The notes: generated by a model not told the origin, from the letters alone. A stretch of 64,000 nucleotides of DNA from Toxotes chatareus (GCA_016801885.1 CM028902.1:25527580-25591579); one strand, 5' to 3'. Shown: positions 12,040 to 25,594, numbered from the stretch's first letter. A program made the numbers and translations.

Positions 12040-15000
12040 TGGACAGTGATTGCAGGACTTCACAGCTGACAGGTGTATTGCTGGGTACCCAGGCGATGGG
12101 TCTCTGCAGCAGCAGGATGAGTCCTCAGGCTCTGGACTGCAGCTCATCAGGACAGGATCAGGTTCATGGAACATGTACATGAATATGAAGCTGTACTGCG
12201 AAGGCACAGTTCACCATGGAAGCTGCGTCTTTAATCTTTACATTAATCATCAAAGAAAACATTCAACGTATTTTCAGCTTCTCTACAGAAAAGAGGACGC
12301 ATATGGACAGTTCCACCAGACAGAGACACAGACAGAGTAGGGTTCTACAGATGGGCTGTGACTGGGCTACGAAGACGACGAGTGCCAGGACGTCCCCCTC
12401 AGCTGGTGTGTGGTGGTAAGTAGAGAACAACAACATGTAGATACCTACGTCATGTATGTAAGTCAGACTGCTGAAGCCTCGTGTATTTTCACACAGACTG
12501 AGGACTGTGGCTTTAATCCTCAGTGTCACAGAGTGGAGATCACTGCACCGATAGTCTGGACCAGACAGGTGGTTACAGCGATTTACCAGTAACTCAACAG
12601 ACGGCACGTGCTCCAAGCAGAGTCGTATTAACCTACTATATACTGTACACTATAATCTGTACAGAGTCAGCCATGAGTCATGAGCAGTTTCCCAAACCCT
12701 CAAATCTAAAGTCAGACATGAGAGACCTCAAATAACATGTGGGCCTGGTGCTGGAATAAACAGCATGGTGACATCTTCCAGATGAGGAGAGGATGTGAGC
12801 AGCGTGGGAAGAGACCAGCCACTCGACCCTGCAGCAGACCATCTCTGTCTGTATATATCCATCTGTATCTGTGTCTGCCTGGTCTGTCCAACCTGCTCTA
12901 ACACTGAGGAATATGGACATACTGTCCCTGCATCCTCCAACCAATTATTTAGAGACTAAAGTCTGGAGCCTCCTGATGTCTGTTCTGTCAGTTACACTCT
13001 GTGATGCTGTGATTCTGCAGCACAGATACTAAGCACCACGAGCAGTGTGTGGTCTCCTGTAAGTGACGCTGCAGGAGGCGGGGACGTCCCATTTGGTCAA
13101 TACATTTCCTTTGTCCTCGCCTCCCCTCCTCATGCATCTCCCTCATCCCCACAGGGAGGAGCTGAGAGTGGGTGAGGGAAGTAAGACGCCATGTTAGCCA
13201 AAAGCAAAGCCCCCGCTGTCTCCATGGCAGCGTCTGTTACTTCAGCACCCAAACTCAGAAAATGTTGATCCAAAATAAAACCAAAAAATAACCACGTCCA
13301 TGACCAGCACTAAGGCTCCACCCTGCACATTCATACACACATATTCACTGTGTGATGGACACACAGCAAACCAAAGAGTCACTCTGCTAAAAGCCTACAT
13401 GCTACACACACACACTCCTACCTTAATCAACACCACGTCCACAGAGGTTTCTCCTTTGGAACAGAAGCTGTACTTCCGCCTGTGTCTCTCATACATGCTG
13501 CATGGATGTGTTAACACACACACGGTGTATGAACCATTCTGCACTATCACACCTCTCTCCACGGTCCGTTCTCTCGTCACTGCGACTCAGAAAAGCTGAG
13601 GGTGGAGTTCCCAGAAGGAAAAAAGAAAAACGTCTAACTGGAAGGTTGAAGAGCTGCAGGAGAAAAAAGCCTCGAATCAGATAAAGCTTAACGTTTTTGT
13701 GCCAGGTTACAGAAGAGGAGAGAAATGTGCCGAAACAACACTTAATCTGACTTCGACTGTCGTGTCACAGAGTCCAAACCAAGGCAAGACGAAAACTCAC
13801 GCACTGACTGTAACACTACAGAAAAACCCAGTCCTGCACGTCCCCGTTCGGATGTGTAGTCCAGTACAGTCTCTGCATCTGCTGCTCCTTCTCTGTGCAG
13901 TTTGAGCTGCAAACTGAGCCTCGCTGCCCACATCTGTTCAGAACAGCAGCCCCTCCCTCCTTCCCACTTTCTCTTCCTTTTTCCTTCACGCACTCTATTC
14001 CTCCCTCTCTTTCTCTCTCTCTTTGCTCTCTCTCCGTCTCTCACACACTCCACCCACTGCGTCTGTCCATGGCTTTGAAACAAAGTCCTTCTCAGCCATT
14101 TGCTCCCTCACAGCTCAGGAACCTCTGCACTCTGACAGACAGAGAGAGGAACACAAGCTGCTGCAGCCACATCTCTACACGGAGGTCTTTACTCACCTTA
14201 TCTACAGCCACTGTCACTGTGTCACGCATATATCTGTCTACATATATCTATGAACACAGAGTATAACCTGTTGATGTGAACAGAACTGTGTGAGGTTTGA
14301 CTGTTTTTATGAAAAGGGAGAAAACAGAGAGATTTGGTGTGAGAATGTAGTTTGTGTCAAACCAAAGAAAAGTGATCCAAAGTGTCAGTGAACCTTTAAA
14401 TGCCTACGTCTCATTCTATCACAGGTAGGACTGTGTCCCACAGGCAGGGACACCCACTCACTGTGAACCCATCCTACTTTCAGCACAGCACCCTCTGTAG
14501 GTGCTGTCAATCAGCTCCATCTGCAACTAATCAGCAGCACACAAACACTGCAGTAACCGTGGCAACAGCTGGACACCAACCAGCTGTGACACACAAAGAG
14601 AGAGAGAGAGAGACATCTGGAAGTAGTTACAGCTGCTCTGACCGCAAGGGGGCAACAAAGGACACATGAAGACACCTGACCTGTCACACAGAGTGAGTAG
14701 GTGAGTGCACACAGATGGTACCAGTGTCTGAGTGCTGCTTACCTTCTCACTGTGGAACACTTTGACTGAAGGCCAAAACCCTCCACCTGACAAATGTTTA
14801 GTTTGAGTACAGAAAAAAAACCAGGACAAAAACAGGAAGAAGACACTCCAGCAGTTAACAGGTGCTGAGACACACTCAGGATGTCCACACAGAGGACACC
14901 GAAACACCTACATGCACCTCATACGCACTGTATGCATGTATGCAGCAGGAGGTCCATCTCCACACACTCCACACACACCGTCCCCAGCATGCACCTCTGC

Positions 15001-15745
15001 TCTGAGCTGTTGTTGAACTACATTCTCACAGTGGAAGATGAATTTTGATGTGATGCCATGAAACAGGAAGTTGTTACAACTCAAATACACACTGTCCAAC
15101 CTGCCGCAGACTTCCCTGCCTGAAGCCGTCTATGGGCCGATATTCAGCTAGAGTCAGAGCCACCTATCGACAACAGGAAGCATCTCTTACACATTCTCCT
15201 CCCAGCAGGTCGGCCAGCTCCATTTCATCTTAAGACCTTGATGGTGCCATATTGTGAAGCTTGTCCAGTCTGAGGACAAAAGGACAGGATCTGGAGCCCC
15301 TTTTACTATCTATCTGTGCACGTCTGCCTTCATGCACAGCATAAATATGCATCTGGTGGGTGAGTGAGTGATGTTTAACTCACTGGTTCTGTATTTAAAA
15401 ATCATGCAAACCCACAGTCACATCAGACCATCTGCATCCTGGCTGCAGCTCCACACGTTGTCTCTGTCTCTGCTGTCTCTCATGCAATTACTTCACTTCT
15501 CTGAACCTGTGTAAGTGTCATATTATCAGTCGCTCTATATCAGTGATGCACCTTTGGAAATTTAAAGCAGCACTTACTCAGTGACTCAGTGACATTTACT
15601 TGAAGTGTTTGTCAAATAAAAGTTGTTTATGAACAATAATTAAAGAATAAACATTGCTTCAGTGATCTCGTCTGCAGTTTCCCTCCCCCTTTCTCCCCTC
15701 TCTGCTGACATTACATCATACAGCTCAGCCGGAACCACACACTCT
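12040..15745. other. AKAP13 intron 10, no gene seen
   Basis: No exon or recognised element. A pyrimidine-rich stretch lies at about 13,945-14,045. Small open frames here have no coding character or splice sites that fit AKAP13. Confidence 0.55.
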
Positions 15746-15749
15746 CTCT

Positions 15750-15758
15750 CACACACAC

Positions 15759-15828
<70 letters not shown>

Positions 15829-15829
15829 A
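15750..15829. repeat. CA microsatellite
   Basis: About 80 bp of CA with a few interruptions. Confidence 0.97.
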
Positions 15830-15938
15830 AAAGGTCCGGGCTGAAGGTTCCCATGTCTCCAGTGACCTGCTGCTCCAAGGGACCAACTACTACGTCAGTA
15901 GGAGACAGTGGGAAAGGATTTATATGGTTTCATAGGTG

Positions 15939-15981
15939 ACCCTGGCCTGGCCTGGCCTGGTCTGGCCTGGTCTGGCCTGGA
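15939..15981. repeat. Short pentamer array (CCTGG/TCTGG)
   Basis: CCTGG and TCTGG units in tandem, about eight copies. Confidence 0.9.
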
Positions 15982-16424
15982 GTGAGTGTGGAGCCTGAGA
16001 CGTTCAGTATGTCTGAGTGTAACTCACCTGCAGAGTGTGTGTGTTCTCGGAGTCTCCCCTGGTCTGTTCAGACTCTTCTTCTGCTGCTGGTTCTGCTGCA
16101 GAGGACAGAACATCGTCACGTTACACTGCATTTCATTTCCATTACCTATGACAATGGATCTGTAAGCTACCCGTTATCTTTGAAGAGGTCAAAGATGAGG
16201 TGAACTATTCTAGATATTATCAATATATATCAAACATTATGAGAAGACTGTGTGTGTTTAAGGCAAACACACAAAGATGAAAAATAATTTACACACACAC
16301 ACACCACAAACATTTCTCGGCCCACCCTTGGTTTCACTGTCCACTGTTAAGTCTTGGTGACATCATCAGGTTGCCTGGATACAGCGCTCCACACAACAGT
16401 GGAGCCAGATCAACAACTGTTTCT

Positions 16425-16982
<558 letters not shown>

Positions 16983-17496
16983 GTCCCTGCCCTGTTACTG
17001 ACATAATTCCTCTGTGTCTCTTGGCTTCCCTCTATTCACTGTAAAGACAAAGCAGCTAAAATATCCAGCACTGTAAAAAATGGAGGGTGAAATGAAAGGG
17101 TGAATATCTCACACCCAGCCCTGATACAAAGCTTCACAGTGCCACTCCTCCATGAGATTTAAAAAAGGACTGAAGTGTTTATCGTTTTTATATCAGTCAC
17201 TATTTGCATTTCACTGGGTAACACGTGTCTGTGGATAACTCCTGTCAGTTAGCAGCGTGTCACGTGAGTGGCAGCCGGTCAGTCGACCACTGATACAGAC
17301 TCTGAGCCTGCAGCACATCATCACATTACATATTTTCCTCGAACTGTACTCAAAGAAAGTTAATGTACAAGAGGAAGATGGATGGTGGTGAAGAGGAAGG
17401 AGACACTCCTGTACCGTGCTACTGAAGGGAGCTGCACTTTGATGTGACAGGGGACAGACAGACAGATGGACTGTAGGGGACAAAGCTGTTATTTAC

Positions 17497-20400
17497 CTGT
17501 GTGGGATGTGTCATCCACTGTGACCACGTCCGTCCTCGCCTCCTCTTCTTTTTCCATCGTGTCCCTTGCTTTCTGCTTCCATCCATCCACTGTGTCCACA
17601 GAGTCTGAGTCTTTGTCAGACACACCGTCCTTATCATGCTCAGCCACAGACTCGTGACCTTTGCTGCTGAATGTGGCAGAGATGAGCTTCATGTCAAGCA
17701 GTGACTGGGATGACTGGGATTCACCTGTTTCCACATTCATGGGGGAAAGTGGTTCATCTGGACTGGGATGAGCCACAGAAGCCGAGTCACAGGGGGTAAC
17801 AGGAAGTGTTCCACTCTCCCCCTCACATGGTATTTTGAGCAGCTGTGGATGGCTCTCACTCTCCTCAGCCAGACACTCTGAGTCAGACGTGACTGTGGCA
17901 CCGTTACGGCAGCTCTCACTGTCCTCGGAGTTTTCTGGACCACCTCCCTCACCCTCAGCCGCGGGAGTTTCTCTCTCCCACGGCGTCTCTTTGTTTTGAG
18001 ACTGTGAACCTAGCAGCTGTCCAGCGCTCTGTTCCTGACGGACAGACAGATGTTGGGGACTGCTCTCAGACTCGAAATCAGGGCGCAGTGTGTCGGGAGC
18101 CTCTGGGTCTTGTCCTGTGTCCATAACAGGACAGGACAGTGTGCTTTCTGTCTGCATGTGACCTTGGCTGTCCACCTCAGCTGTAATGATTTCATTTGCT
18201 TCAGGCACAGGTTTCATATGAGCCTGCAGAGTGCCGCCTTCTTCTGTCGGCAGTGCACAGGTTTGAACTTCCTTTTTGCAGAGCTGTGGTAGAGTCGGTG
18301 TGAGGAGCTGAGCCTGATCTTTGTGGCACAGCTGCACTACCTCAGTCTCCCTCTGCAGCTCTACAGTATGGGGCTGCTCCGATAGTTTAGCGTCAGCCTG
18401 TCCTTCAGAGGCGAGCCGATCAGCAGGCTCAGCGTGTGGACACTGTATGGGCTGGAGTTCTGTCTCAGCTGGAGCTGCTGCTAACAGCTGACACTTCTCT
18501 TTGTGGTTGTTCATCAGCTGTGTGGGCAGAGCAGAGCTGAGTAAACGGTCAGCCAGCTGCTTTAATGAATCAGTGGGTATGTTGGCATGTTGTGCTGCTT
18601 CTTTGCTGGCAGCCAGCTGAGCCTCTGACTGCCTGCCTGCTGAACGCTGGGCCAGCTCTATGTTCGCCATGGCTGATGCTACTGCTACAGTTACAACTGC
18701 TACTGCTGTGGCAGCCAGGGCTTCACTGTAGATCCGCTCTGTTTCTCTGGCTAAGGAAGGAACGTCTGTGTCCTCCACCTTTTCCCCTCTGACTATGGCA
18801 GACGACTCTTTGCCATGCATCATCCCACTGTCCTTTTCTTCACTACTTTTCTTCACACTCGTCTCCTCACCCTCTTCCTCTTCACCCACCCGCAGCTCTC
18901 TTGTTTCCTCCTTGTGCTGCTGATCTCTCAGCAGCTCAGAGGCCGAACAATGGCCTAAATATTCCCTCTCAGTCGTCTCAGTGCTTCCTTCCAGTGTATG
19001 AAGTGGTGACACATCTGCTGCAGCTACACAGGACAGACCCACAGCTTCTGTAGAATGCACAGATTCCAGAAATACTTGTAGTGATTTGTCTGAGTCCGCA
19101 GCTCGTACATGGTGTATATTCTGTTCAGGAAATACCACAAGAGACGAGTCCTCTGTGACTTCTGTAGGATCTGAAAGACTGACAGGAAGTTCCTCTGGAC
19201 ACTTACATTCCACCAAGCTTGTCCAGTCCACGGATCCTGCAGCTTTTCCAGCTAGTGTCAGATCTTCATTTTCTGACAATGTCTTAGAGGACACATTATC
19301 CACTGTCTGTTGGATCGGACCGGCAGACGCCTTTGATTCAATCTCAGCAGGGTCCAGTACTTCCTTTTCCACTGGTTTCCCAGGTGTAATGTCCTCCCCG
19401 TCTCCTTTTCTGATGTCCATTTCACTGAGGCCTGAAGAAGCGATGGCAGAATCTGGGTTCTCGCTTTGATCCTCGGATGATTCCTTTGTCTCTAATGCCT
19501 GTGAAGCTGTAGCCTCAGCTGGATCTGCTCTTCCGTGCTCTGTGGGACTGCTATAAGTAGATTCTGAGGCTGTAATGTCACAGTCAGGTCCATGGGCGTC
19601 CCTGGTCTGGCTCTCCGTCTGGCTGGGTAGATGCATGGCGTCCTTGTCAGCTTCCTCTCTCCGGGCTGGCTCAGAGGCTGTGGGACACTGGACGTGTGCC
19701 TTTCCTGTTTGATCCCTGGCTTCTGACTCTGTCTCTGACTGAGTACTCAGGCTTGTCACTTGATCTCTCTGTGTCTGTGTCTCACTCTGACTCTGAGACT
19801 CAACACTGGAGCTGGAGCTAAGCTTGGCCTCACTGCCTCCTCTCCTCCCCCTCTTCTTCCTCCTCTTTTTCTTGCCCTTTGGTCCTATCTCTTTGAACCC
19901 TGGCTTCTCGTCTCCTCTCTCGTCGATGTCTGCTGTTTCACAGGTCGTTTTGTTGGAAGTGGTCTCTGTGTTACTGACCTCCTCTCTGCCTCCCTCCACC
20001 CCTCCTTCTTTCCAATCTGGCCCGACTTCCTCCTCTTGCTGTGATCCATGTACTTCCCGTCTTTGTGCGGCAGGCCCATGTGACGGTGCTGGCTGTGCTC
20101 CAGCAGCATGTGGCTGACTCAGAGCTGCACACAGATGACGAGAACTAAGACCGTGCTCTAACAGCTGTGGAGGACTAAGACCAGAGGGTTGGGGTGAGCT
20201 CAGATCACGTTCTGCCTGCTCCAGCTGTTCATGCTTTCTCTCATCCATTTTGTCATTGATGTACCAAACTGACTGGGAGCTCACTTCCTGTCTGTTGGAG
20301 TCTTCACTGGAAGCCAGGTGGAGGTTTTCACCCTGGTACCAGACTGTTTTTGCTAATCTTTCTGTTCCTTGTGGGGCTGATCCCATTCTGCTTCCAACCC

Positions 20401-20538
20401 AGGGTTTCCGTGCTGTATCTGGGGACCTGGGGCTGGTCCTGCTGCCAGGCTGAGGACTCATGGAGTCAGGCTGGCTGGGCTCCTCTGGGTCAGACTGGCC
20501 TTCCTGAGGATCTTGGGATTGAGCCTGACCCATGGTTA
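17497..20538 (-). CDS. akap13: AKAP13 exon 10, large disordered exon
   Basis: A 3,042-bp exon. Its acceptor is CTTCTTTCAG (20,548-20,539) and its donor is CACACAG|GTAAAT. The frame is open throughout. The ATG at 20,533 is not a start: exon 9 ends in phase 1, and its last base plus TA gives Val, then Thr, then this Met. The product is hydrophilic and rich in Glu, Ser, Thr and Gln, like the single long exon of mammalian AKAP13 that carries the PKA-RII binding helix. Landmarks are a basic cluster GKKKRRKKRGRRGG (about 19,835-19,885; NLS-like) and an uncharged Ala/Val-rich stretch, SEALAATAVAVVTVAVASA, at about 18,655-18,720. The latter is the best candidate for an anchoring helix. Alignment to the human exon is weak apart from the ends. 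Confidence 0.92.
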
Positions 20539-20754
20539 CTGAAAGAAGACAGGATTAAATTAAGGAGAAGTCTGGTCTATTATAACTTGATTTCAACAAG
20601 ACAGCAGGCTGTACACAAAACACTTCACTAATTAATCCATTAATGCACAAGCAACGTCAGAAATGTCTCTGAATGTCTCTGTCTGAACCGGAGGTTTGTT
20701 TCCAACCTGTTGGACTGTTTGACTGCTCATGTTTGTTTTCCAGATTATTTATTT

Positions 20755-20880
20755 TTTGCCTTTATTGAACAGGGACAGTGGCAGAGACAGACAGGAAACA
20801 CAGGGGACCAGAGAGAGGGACCATGTCCCTGGCCTGTGCATGTTACTGAACCACAGGGCTACGACACGCCCCATGACTAC
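20755..20880 (-). repeat. Degenerate interspersed repeat (SINE-like)
   Basis: The stretch TTTATTGAACAGGGACAGTG followed by GCAGAGACAGACAGGAAAC resembles a very common teleost repeat that ends in a tRNA-like head. It lies in AKAP13 intron 9. The identification is from memory of the consensus only. Confidence 0.45.
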
Positions 20881-21461
20881 CAGAGTTCCAGCAGTCAGAC
20901 TGCTTTTTAGAAGGTGACGTGTTCGCAGATTTCAATAACTCAGAACTTTATTATTATTATAGTCAGGACTAATATACGAAAATAAGTTTTAATAAATCCT
21001 TTAATGCTGTACAAAATGTTTTTCTTTAACAACTGGTCAAAGAGCTGTGTGTAACATGACTCTCAGCTCAGAGTGTTGATGCATCTTTCTTCTGTTCACT
21101 CACTGTTTTTCAGTCGTGTTGTTTCTGCTGCATGAGGAAATAAACTGTTAATGATTATCATAACTAATCGAAAAGGTGGCAATAAATCAGCTTCCTTTCA
21201 CTGTCAGTTAAAGCAGGTTTAAGTTTGTTTGGTTGAAATAACTAACCTGCTGATGTAAAATACTTCTCATTACTAATAAACACTGTGCCTGAAGATGTCA
21301 CAGTAAAACAGTAACTGTGAGTAACTGTGTTAAATCAGGTTAAAGAGGCTCCACGCCTGTGCAGGTATCATGTGACAGTTTAATACAACCAAAGGAAAGT
21401 TTTCCTGTGATGAAAGAACCTGTGAGCACAGAGTGACGTCTCAGCACTCTGAGAAACTCAC

Positions 21462-22191
21462 CTGTCCCGTGTGCAGCTGACTCTGGGCCTGGGTTTGCTG
21501 GAGCACTGACTGTCACTGATTCTGTATCTGCCGCTCGCTCACAGATCAGCACGTCCACTTCCCACTCTCCTCCTTCCTGTTTTTCTGTAATGGTGGTGGT
21601 GGTAGACAAGGCATCTGCGCTCCTGCTAGCACACGTCCCATCACCACCTGGTGTAGACACTGGCTTTCTGGGTAATGGAGTCTCTTCTGCTCCAGCACTA
21701 AGCTGATTTTCAGTGGCTCCTCCGTCACCAACCACAGATGCCACTGCTGGTTCTCTAGCTGAAACACTTCCTGTTATCTTGGTGGGCCCCTGTGCAGTTC
21801 CTCTGCCAGCCTCTGGGCTGCTTCTATTTCCTGTAGCTTCTGTTGCACATCTTGTGGTTTTTGTAGATTTCTTTTTGTTTTTCCTGTTCTTGCCAGCAGG
21901 AGATCTGGCAGCCGGTGTAGCCCTCTGTCCTCCCCCAGATCCTCGGCTCTGACAAAGACGCTCACTGGTACAGGATGTATGAGTGACAACAGCAGGGTCC
22001 TCCCCCTGTGTTCCCTCCTCCAGCGACAGAAGACTTCCTTGTTCCACTGTTGTTGTGCTACAGTTCTCTGTGGTTACCTCAGCCGGGCCTGCCTCTCGGC
22101 CGCTCTCTTGTTGCCCATTTGAGCACAGCTGCAGCCGGCAGACAGGGCCGAGCGGTGCTGCTGCGACAGTCCCAGCAACATCACATTCTCC
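21462..22191 (-). CDS. akap13: AKAP13 exon 9
   Basis: A 730-bp exon between acceptor GTCCTTGTTGCAG and donor GGGACAG|GTGAGT. It opens with GECDVAGTVAAAPLG in phase 0 and ends AHGT plus one base. Composition is low-complexity and polar, with a basic patch AGKNRKNKKKSTKTTR at about 21,850-21,905 that mirrors the basic cluster in exon 10. I see no domain. It is assigned to AKAP13 by frame, splice phase and position between two better-conserved exons. Confidence 0.88.
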
Positions 22192-22665
22192 CTGCAACAA
22201 GGACAACAAATCCAAAGTAAGTGCTGATGGAAGAGTGCCGCTGCACACACAGCTTCACTATCTCAGTTTGACCCTGGGTCACACAGTAACTACCCCACTG
22301 TGCTATCACAGCACCACCACATCAAATACAAATCTGACTGAAGATGTAAAAATAAGCTTATGAAACACACACACACACACACAGATTAGTAAAGATGTGA
22401 ATGATAATCTACAAACCGTAAATAAAAAACTTCACTGTTCTCAGTTTCACTTCCACTGTGCTTTAGATGCTGAGGTTAAACACTGCGTATGTCAGCAGAA
22501 CATCTGGAGAGAAACTGCTGTACCAGTGTGAATCTGTGTTTCCTAATGTGCTTTGTTCAAATATGTGACATGTCATGGGCAGGACAGGTGAAAATGTGCA
22601 CAGTGTAGTGAAGTAGATGATGTAACACACAGGTCTGAGAGCACATCCAGCAGCTGTCAGCTCAC

Positions 22666-22885
22666 CTCTGTGTCTCTGTGAAGCTGAATCAGTCTCCTCA
22701 GCTCCTTCACCTCCTCCTGTAAGGAGCAGCCTCCCCTGCTGTCCGTCTCTGGCCCCTCCTCCCTCTGCCGCCAGCCGGTCAGCGTGTATGTACCGAGGTT
22801 TGCGTGGTGCTGAAACAATCGGCCTTCTGAGGAAAAGTGCAGCTCCTCCTTTGGCTCCACCTGGACATCTGAGGACGCCTCATAC
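22666..22885 (-). CDS. akap13: AKAP13 exon 8
   Basis: A 220-bp exon, acceptor GTGATTGCAG, donor ACAGAG|GTGAGC. It encodes YEASSDVQVEPKEELHF, then NLGTYTLTGWRQREEG and EEVKELRRLIQLHRD. Human AKAP13 has RELDIYTLTSESDSHH followed by FKLMNIQQQLMK at this point, so the IYTLT-like motif and the short helix after it are conserved. Confidence 0.9.
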
Positions 22886-23648
22886 CTGCAATCACACCAA
22901 GAAACCAGCTGTATCTGAGAAACACACATTCATGTACTTCACCCTACTGTCCTTTGAGTCATACAGAGAAAACATTCTGTCACCAGTGAATCAGCCTGTC
23001 CAATCTGTGAGTCAGTGTGAGGACGAATGAGAAACACTGGCTGTGAGTCTGACTTCAAACATCCACCTCAGAGAGGGAGGAGCTCGCGTATGAAGAGTGG
23101 AGACAGTGAAAGTGTTCAAATACACAACTGAATGGCAAACACTTACAAACACACAATACCCAACACACGTGACACACACAGCTCCGTGTGGTGGGTGACA
23201 TCACATCATTCATCCACACTGAAACCACGCCCTCCCACATCCACCCACACCCTAAGATAGGATCAGCTAAGCTGCCAATCACCGCCCTGACACTGACACT
23301 GGGCTTTTGTGTGAAACACAACATGTTGATTCATTCCACACCTTCCAGCCACCGTCATCACACACTGTACATGATCCCTCTGATGTGTGGAAGCACCGTC
23401 CATCTGTACAGCTACAACATGTTGGACTCCACAGCAGCCCGAGTCCACACTTTTGTCTCCTCCATCGAGACACTGACTGGAACTCCTTCTCACACCTCAC
23501 ATCATTTTGCATTTATACTGAATGTAAGGTCAAAGCCATGTATGGCTGGACTGCCTTTGCTTCTTCTTCTCTCGTCCTCTCTGCTCTCGTTGACATGTCC
23601 TCTGTTTCTGTGTCAGACAACAGCTGATCAAACTGCAGAAGGACTCAC

Positions 23649-23841
23649 TGTGTGAAGAGCTCCACCAGCTGCTGATGTCTTCTGCTCTCTGCCACTCGTG
23701 CTGCCGTCTGTCCCTGAGCGTCCGTCCTCCTCAGAGCCTCCCTGCCTCCAGGCTGCTGCAGGAGGAACAATGCCACCGTCCTCAGACCATGACTGGCTGC
23801 CAAGTGCAGGAGGCTGGACAGCTGCTGGCCCTGAGACACAG
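23649..23841 (-). CDS. akap13: AKAP13 exon 7, ankyrin-like segment
   Basis: A 193-bp exon after acceptor TTCTTCTCCAG, ending CACACA|GTGAGT. It encodes QQLSSLLHLAASHGL, FLLQQPGGREALRRTDAQG and RRHQQLVELFT. The human counterpart (TLMHFAVRLGLLRL, FLLQKPGGRGAL, GYHKLHQLLTE) is an ankyrin-like repeat of the N-terminal region. Identity is clear across the whole exon. Confidence 0.95.
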
Positions 23842-24493
23842 CTGGAGAAGAAGAAAGAGAGAAGGTGAGGGGGCGGACTGAACAGCGTGAGGCGGCACAG
23901 GAGACTCAGACACGCTTTATTTAAGCCTGACATGTCAGCGTTCAGCCATTCACCTTGGTTTCATTCAAACATGAAAGATGTTCTATCATCTGTCCTCATG
24001 TTCTCTTCTAAACTTGAAATACTAATAACTAAGAGAAAACAATGAAGCATTTATCAGGGATGGGTGGGGCAGGAGGAGAAACACACACATGTTGTGTCTG
24101 TGCAGCAACTGTTTTTGTTTTTTCTGTTAGGCGACCTCTGGTGGTCATAATATTTATAACTGCAGCAAAGTGAGGTGATGTAATCCACAGCGCTGCAGAG
24201 TCAGGAGGACGCCGGGGCTGATGGGACAACACAGGACTTTCACACAGGAGACCTCAGCACTGCATGTCCCCTGCACACCAAGCCTTCCACTACCTTACCT
24301 GTACATTTAGCATTGTAACCATGACGACAAAGGTCCATTACAACACAAACCATATGACTGTCTCAGCAAACTGTTGGAAGACTTGTTTTAAGAAGACTGG
24401 ACATCATGCATGGAGTAACTGCACAGAGAGCAGAGGACACACGCTTTGGTGACGGACAGAGACATTCAAAGTAAAAGCACGGTGCTCACTCAC

Positions 24494-24737
24494 TGCTGCA
24501 GCTGTCCAGATCGGCGGACCTGTCCATCCAGGTTTCCTTGTGTGTCTCTGCGTTGTGTCTGTCTGTGTCACTCTGTGTGTGTGTGTCTGTTGCTTCGATG
24601 GTGTGTGTGCGCTGATCTATTTGTCTGTCCACGTCCGTCTCCTTGTGTGTCTGTGCGGTCCTGTGGTGGGGTAGGCTGAGATGTCTCAGGGCCAATGCCA
24701 GGCTCTCATCCAACTTCTCACACTCTTTCAGTGGAAT
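24494..24737 (-). CDS. akap13: AKAP13 exon 6, with a TG-rich coding expansion
   Basis: A 244-bp exon. The acceptor follows a TG repeat (TGTGTGTGTGACAG) and the donor is AGCA|GTGAGT. It encodes IPLKECEKLDESLALALRHL; LALALRHLSLP matches human LVLAFRHLKLP. About 45 residues of Thr/His/Asp/Gln-rich sequence follow (THTIEATDTHTQSDTDRHN) that have no counterpart in the roughly 20-residue human segment. The underlying DNA is TG/TCTG-rich, so the insertion looks like simple-sequence expansion inside the coding frame. Confidence 0.92.
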
Positions 24738-24740
24738 CTG

Positions 24741-24766
24741 TCACACACACACACACACACACACAC
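24741..24766. repeat. CA/TG tract abutting the exon 6 acceptor
   Basis: On the minus strand a run of about 13 TG units ends three bases before the acceptor AG, where a pyrimidine tract is normally found. Confidence 0.93.
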
Positions 24767-24875
24767 AAAGTGATGCTCGTCTTATTGTTTATTTACAGTT
24801 TGTAAAACATAGTTAAACTGTTGGTAGGTCCTGCTTAAAAAAAGAACATGTTATTGAATGACACCTCCCACTTAC

Positions 24876-24953
24876 CTGCTCATCGTCCAATAGCAATGCT
24901 TCCTGAGGAGCTGTGTTGTCAAGCAGGAAACAGGCCATGTCAAGGGCCAAGTC
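24876..24953 (-). CDS. akap13: AKAP13 exon 5
   Basis: A 78-bp exon in phase 0 with donor CAG|GTAAGT. It encodes DLALDMACFLLDNTAPQEAL, then LLDDEQ, against human DEAYDAAQFLATSAGNQQAL. Acceptor TTGTGTGTAG. Confidence 0.93.
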
Positions 24954-25594
24954 CTACACACAACACACACATTGAGTCTTTATTCTGAGAAATTCAGAAA
25001 AGTCCTTTCACATGACTGCGTGGTGCGTTCAAGTGCTGATTTCATTCACATTCCCATTCATGAATTTTGATGTGCACACAGATCAGAGTTGGGACGGCCA
25101 CTGCTGCGTCACACTGCATTAAAATGACTTTACTGTCAGCTGGTGTGTCAATGCAAAAATGAAAAGGATTCACCATCTGAGAAAAATGAAAATTGTCCAT
25201 TTTTGTGGACAGCTGTTCAAGATTGGAAAGACTTGGACGCCAAACATGACGTGGACGTGACTTCTCACAGGTCCATTTGAAGGCAGCACTTAAATACATG
25301 CAGCTAAACTCACTGGGACAGCAGGACATTTTACAGTGTCAGCACGTGCTGGTGGACAAACTCGACAGACAGTTTCTAAATGACCCCAAACACACAATCA
25401 GAAAAAAACTCAACAGCACAGAGACACTGAAAATGTGATCAAGGATTAGACAAGTGTACAAAACAGGCTGCACCACCTCAGATGATCAATATACTTTATC
25501 CAAATACAGAACTGACAGAAGTATAAAAAGTACAGTTCATAACCAGACACATCTCCTCCAGACCTGCAGCAGAGTGAAGGAGTGGAGCTGTTAC

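Noticed and set aside
13742..14083. 113-codon basic frame as an alternative AKAP13 first exon
   Set aside because: The sequence is a pyrimidine-rich low-complexity strand read in antisense; there is no start-site or splice evidence, although short AKAP13 isoforms with internal promoters do exist in mammals.
20531..20533. ATG at 20,533 as the start of a separate 1,014-residue gene
   Set aside because: A good acceptor lies five bases upstream and exon 9 splices in frame, so this Met is internal to AKAP13.
25042..25329. 95-codon minus-strand frame in AKAP13 intron 4
   Set aside because: Looks vaguely transposase-like, but I could not match a motif; it has no splice sites in phase.
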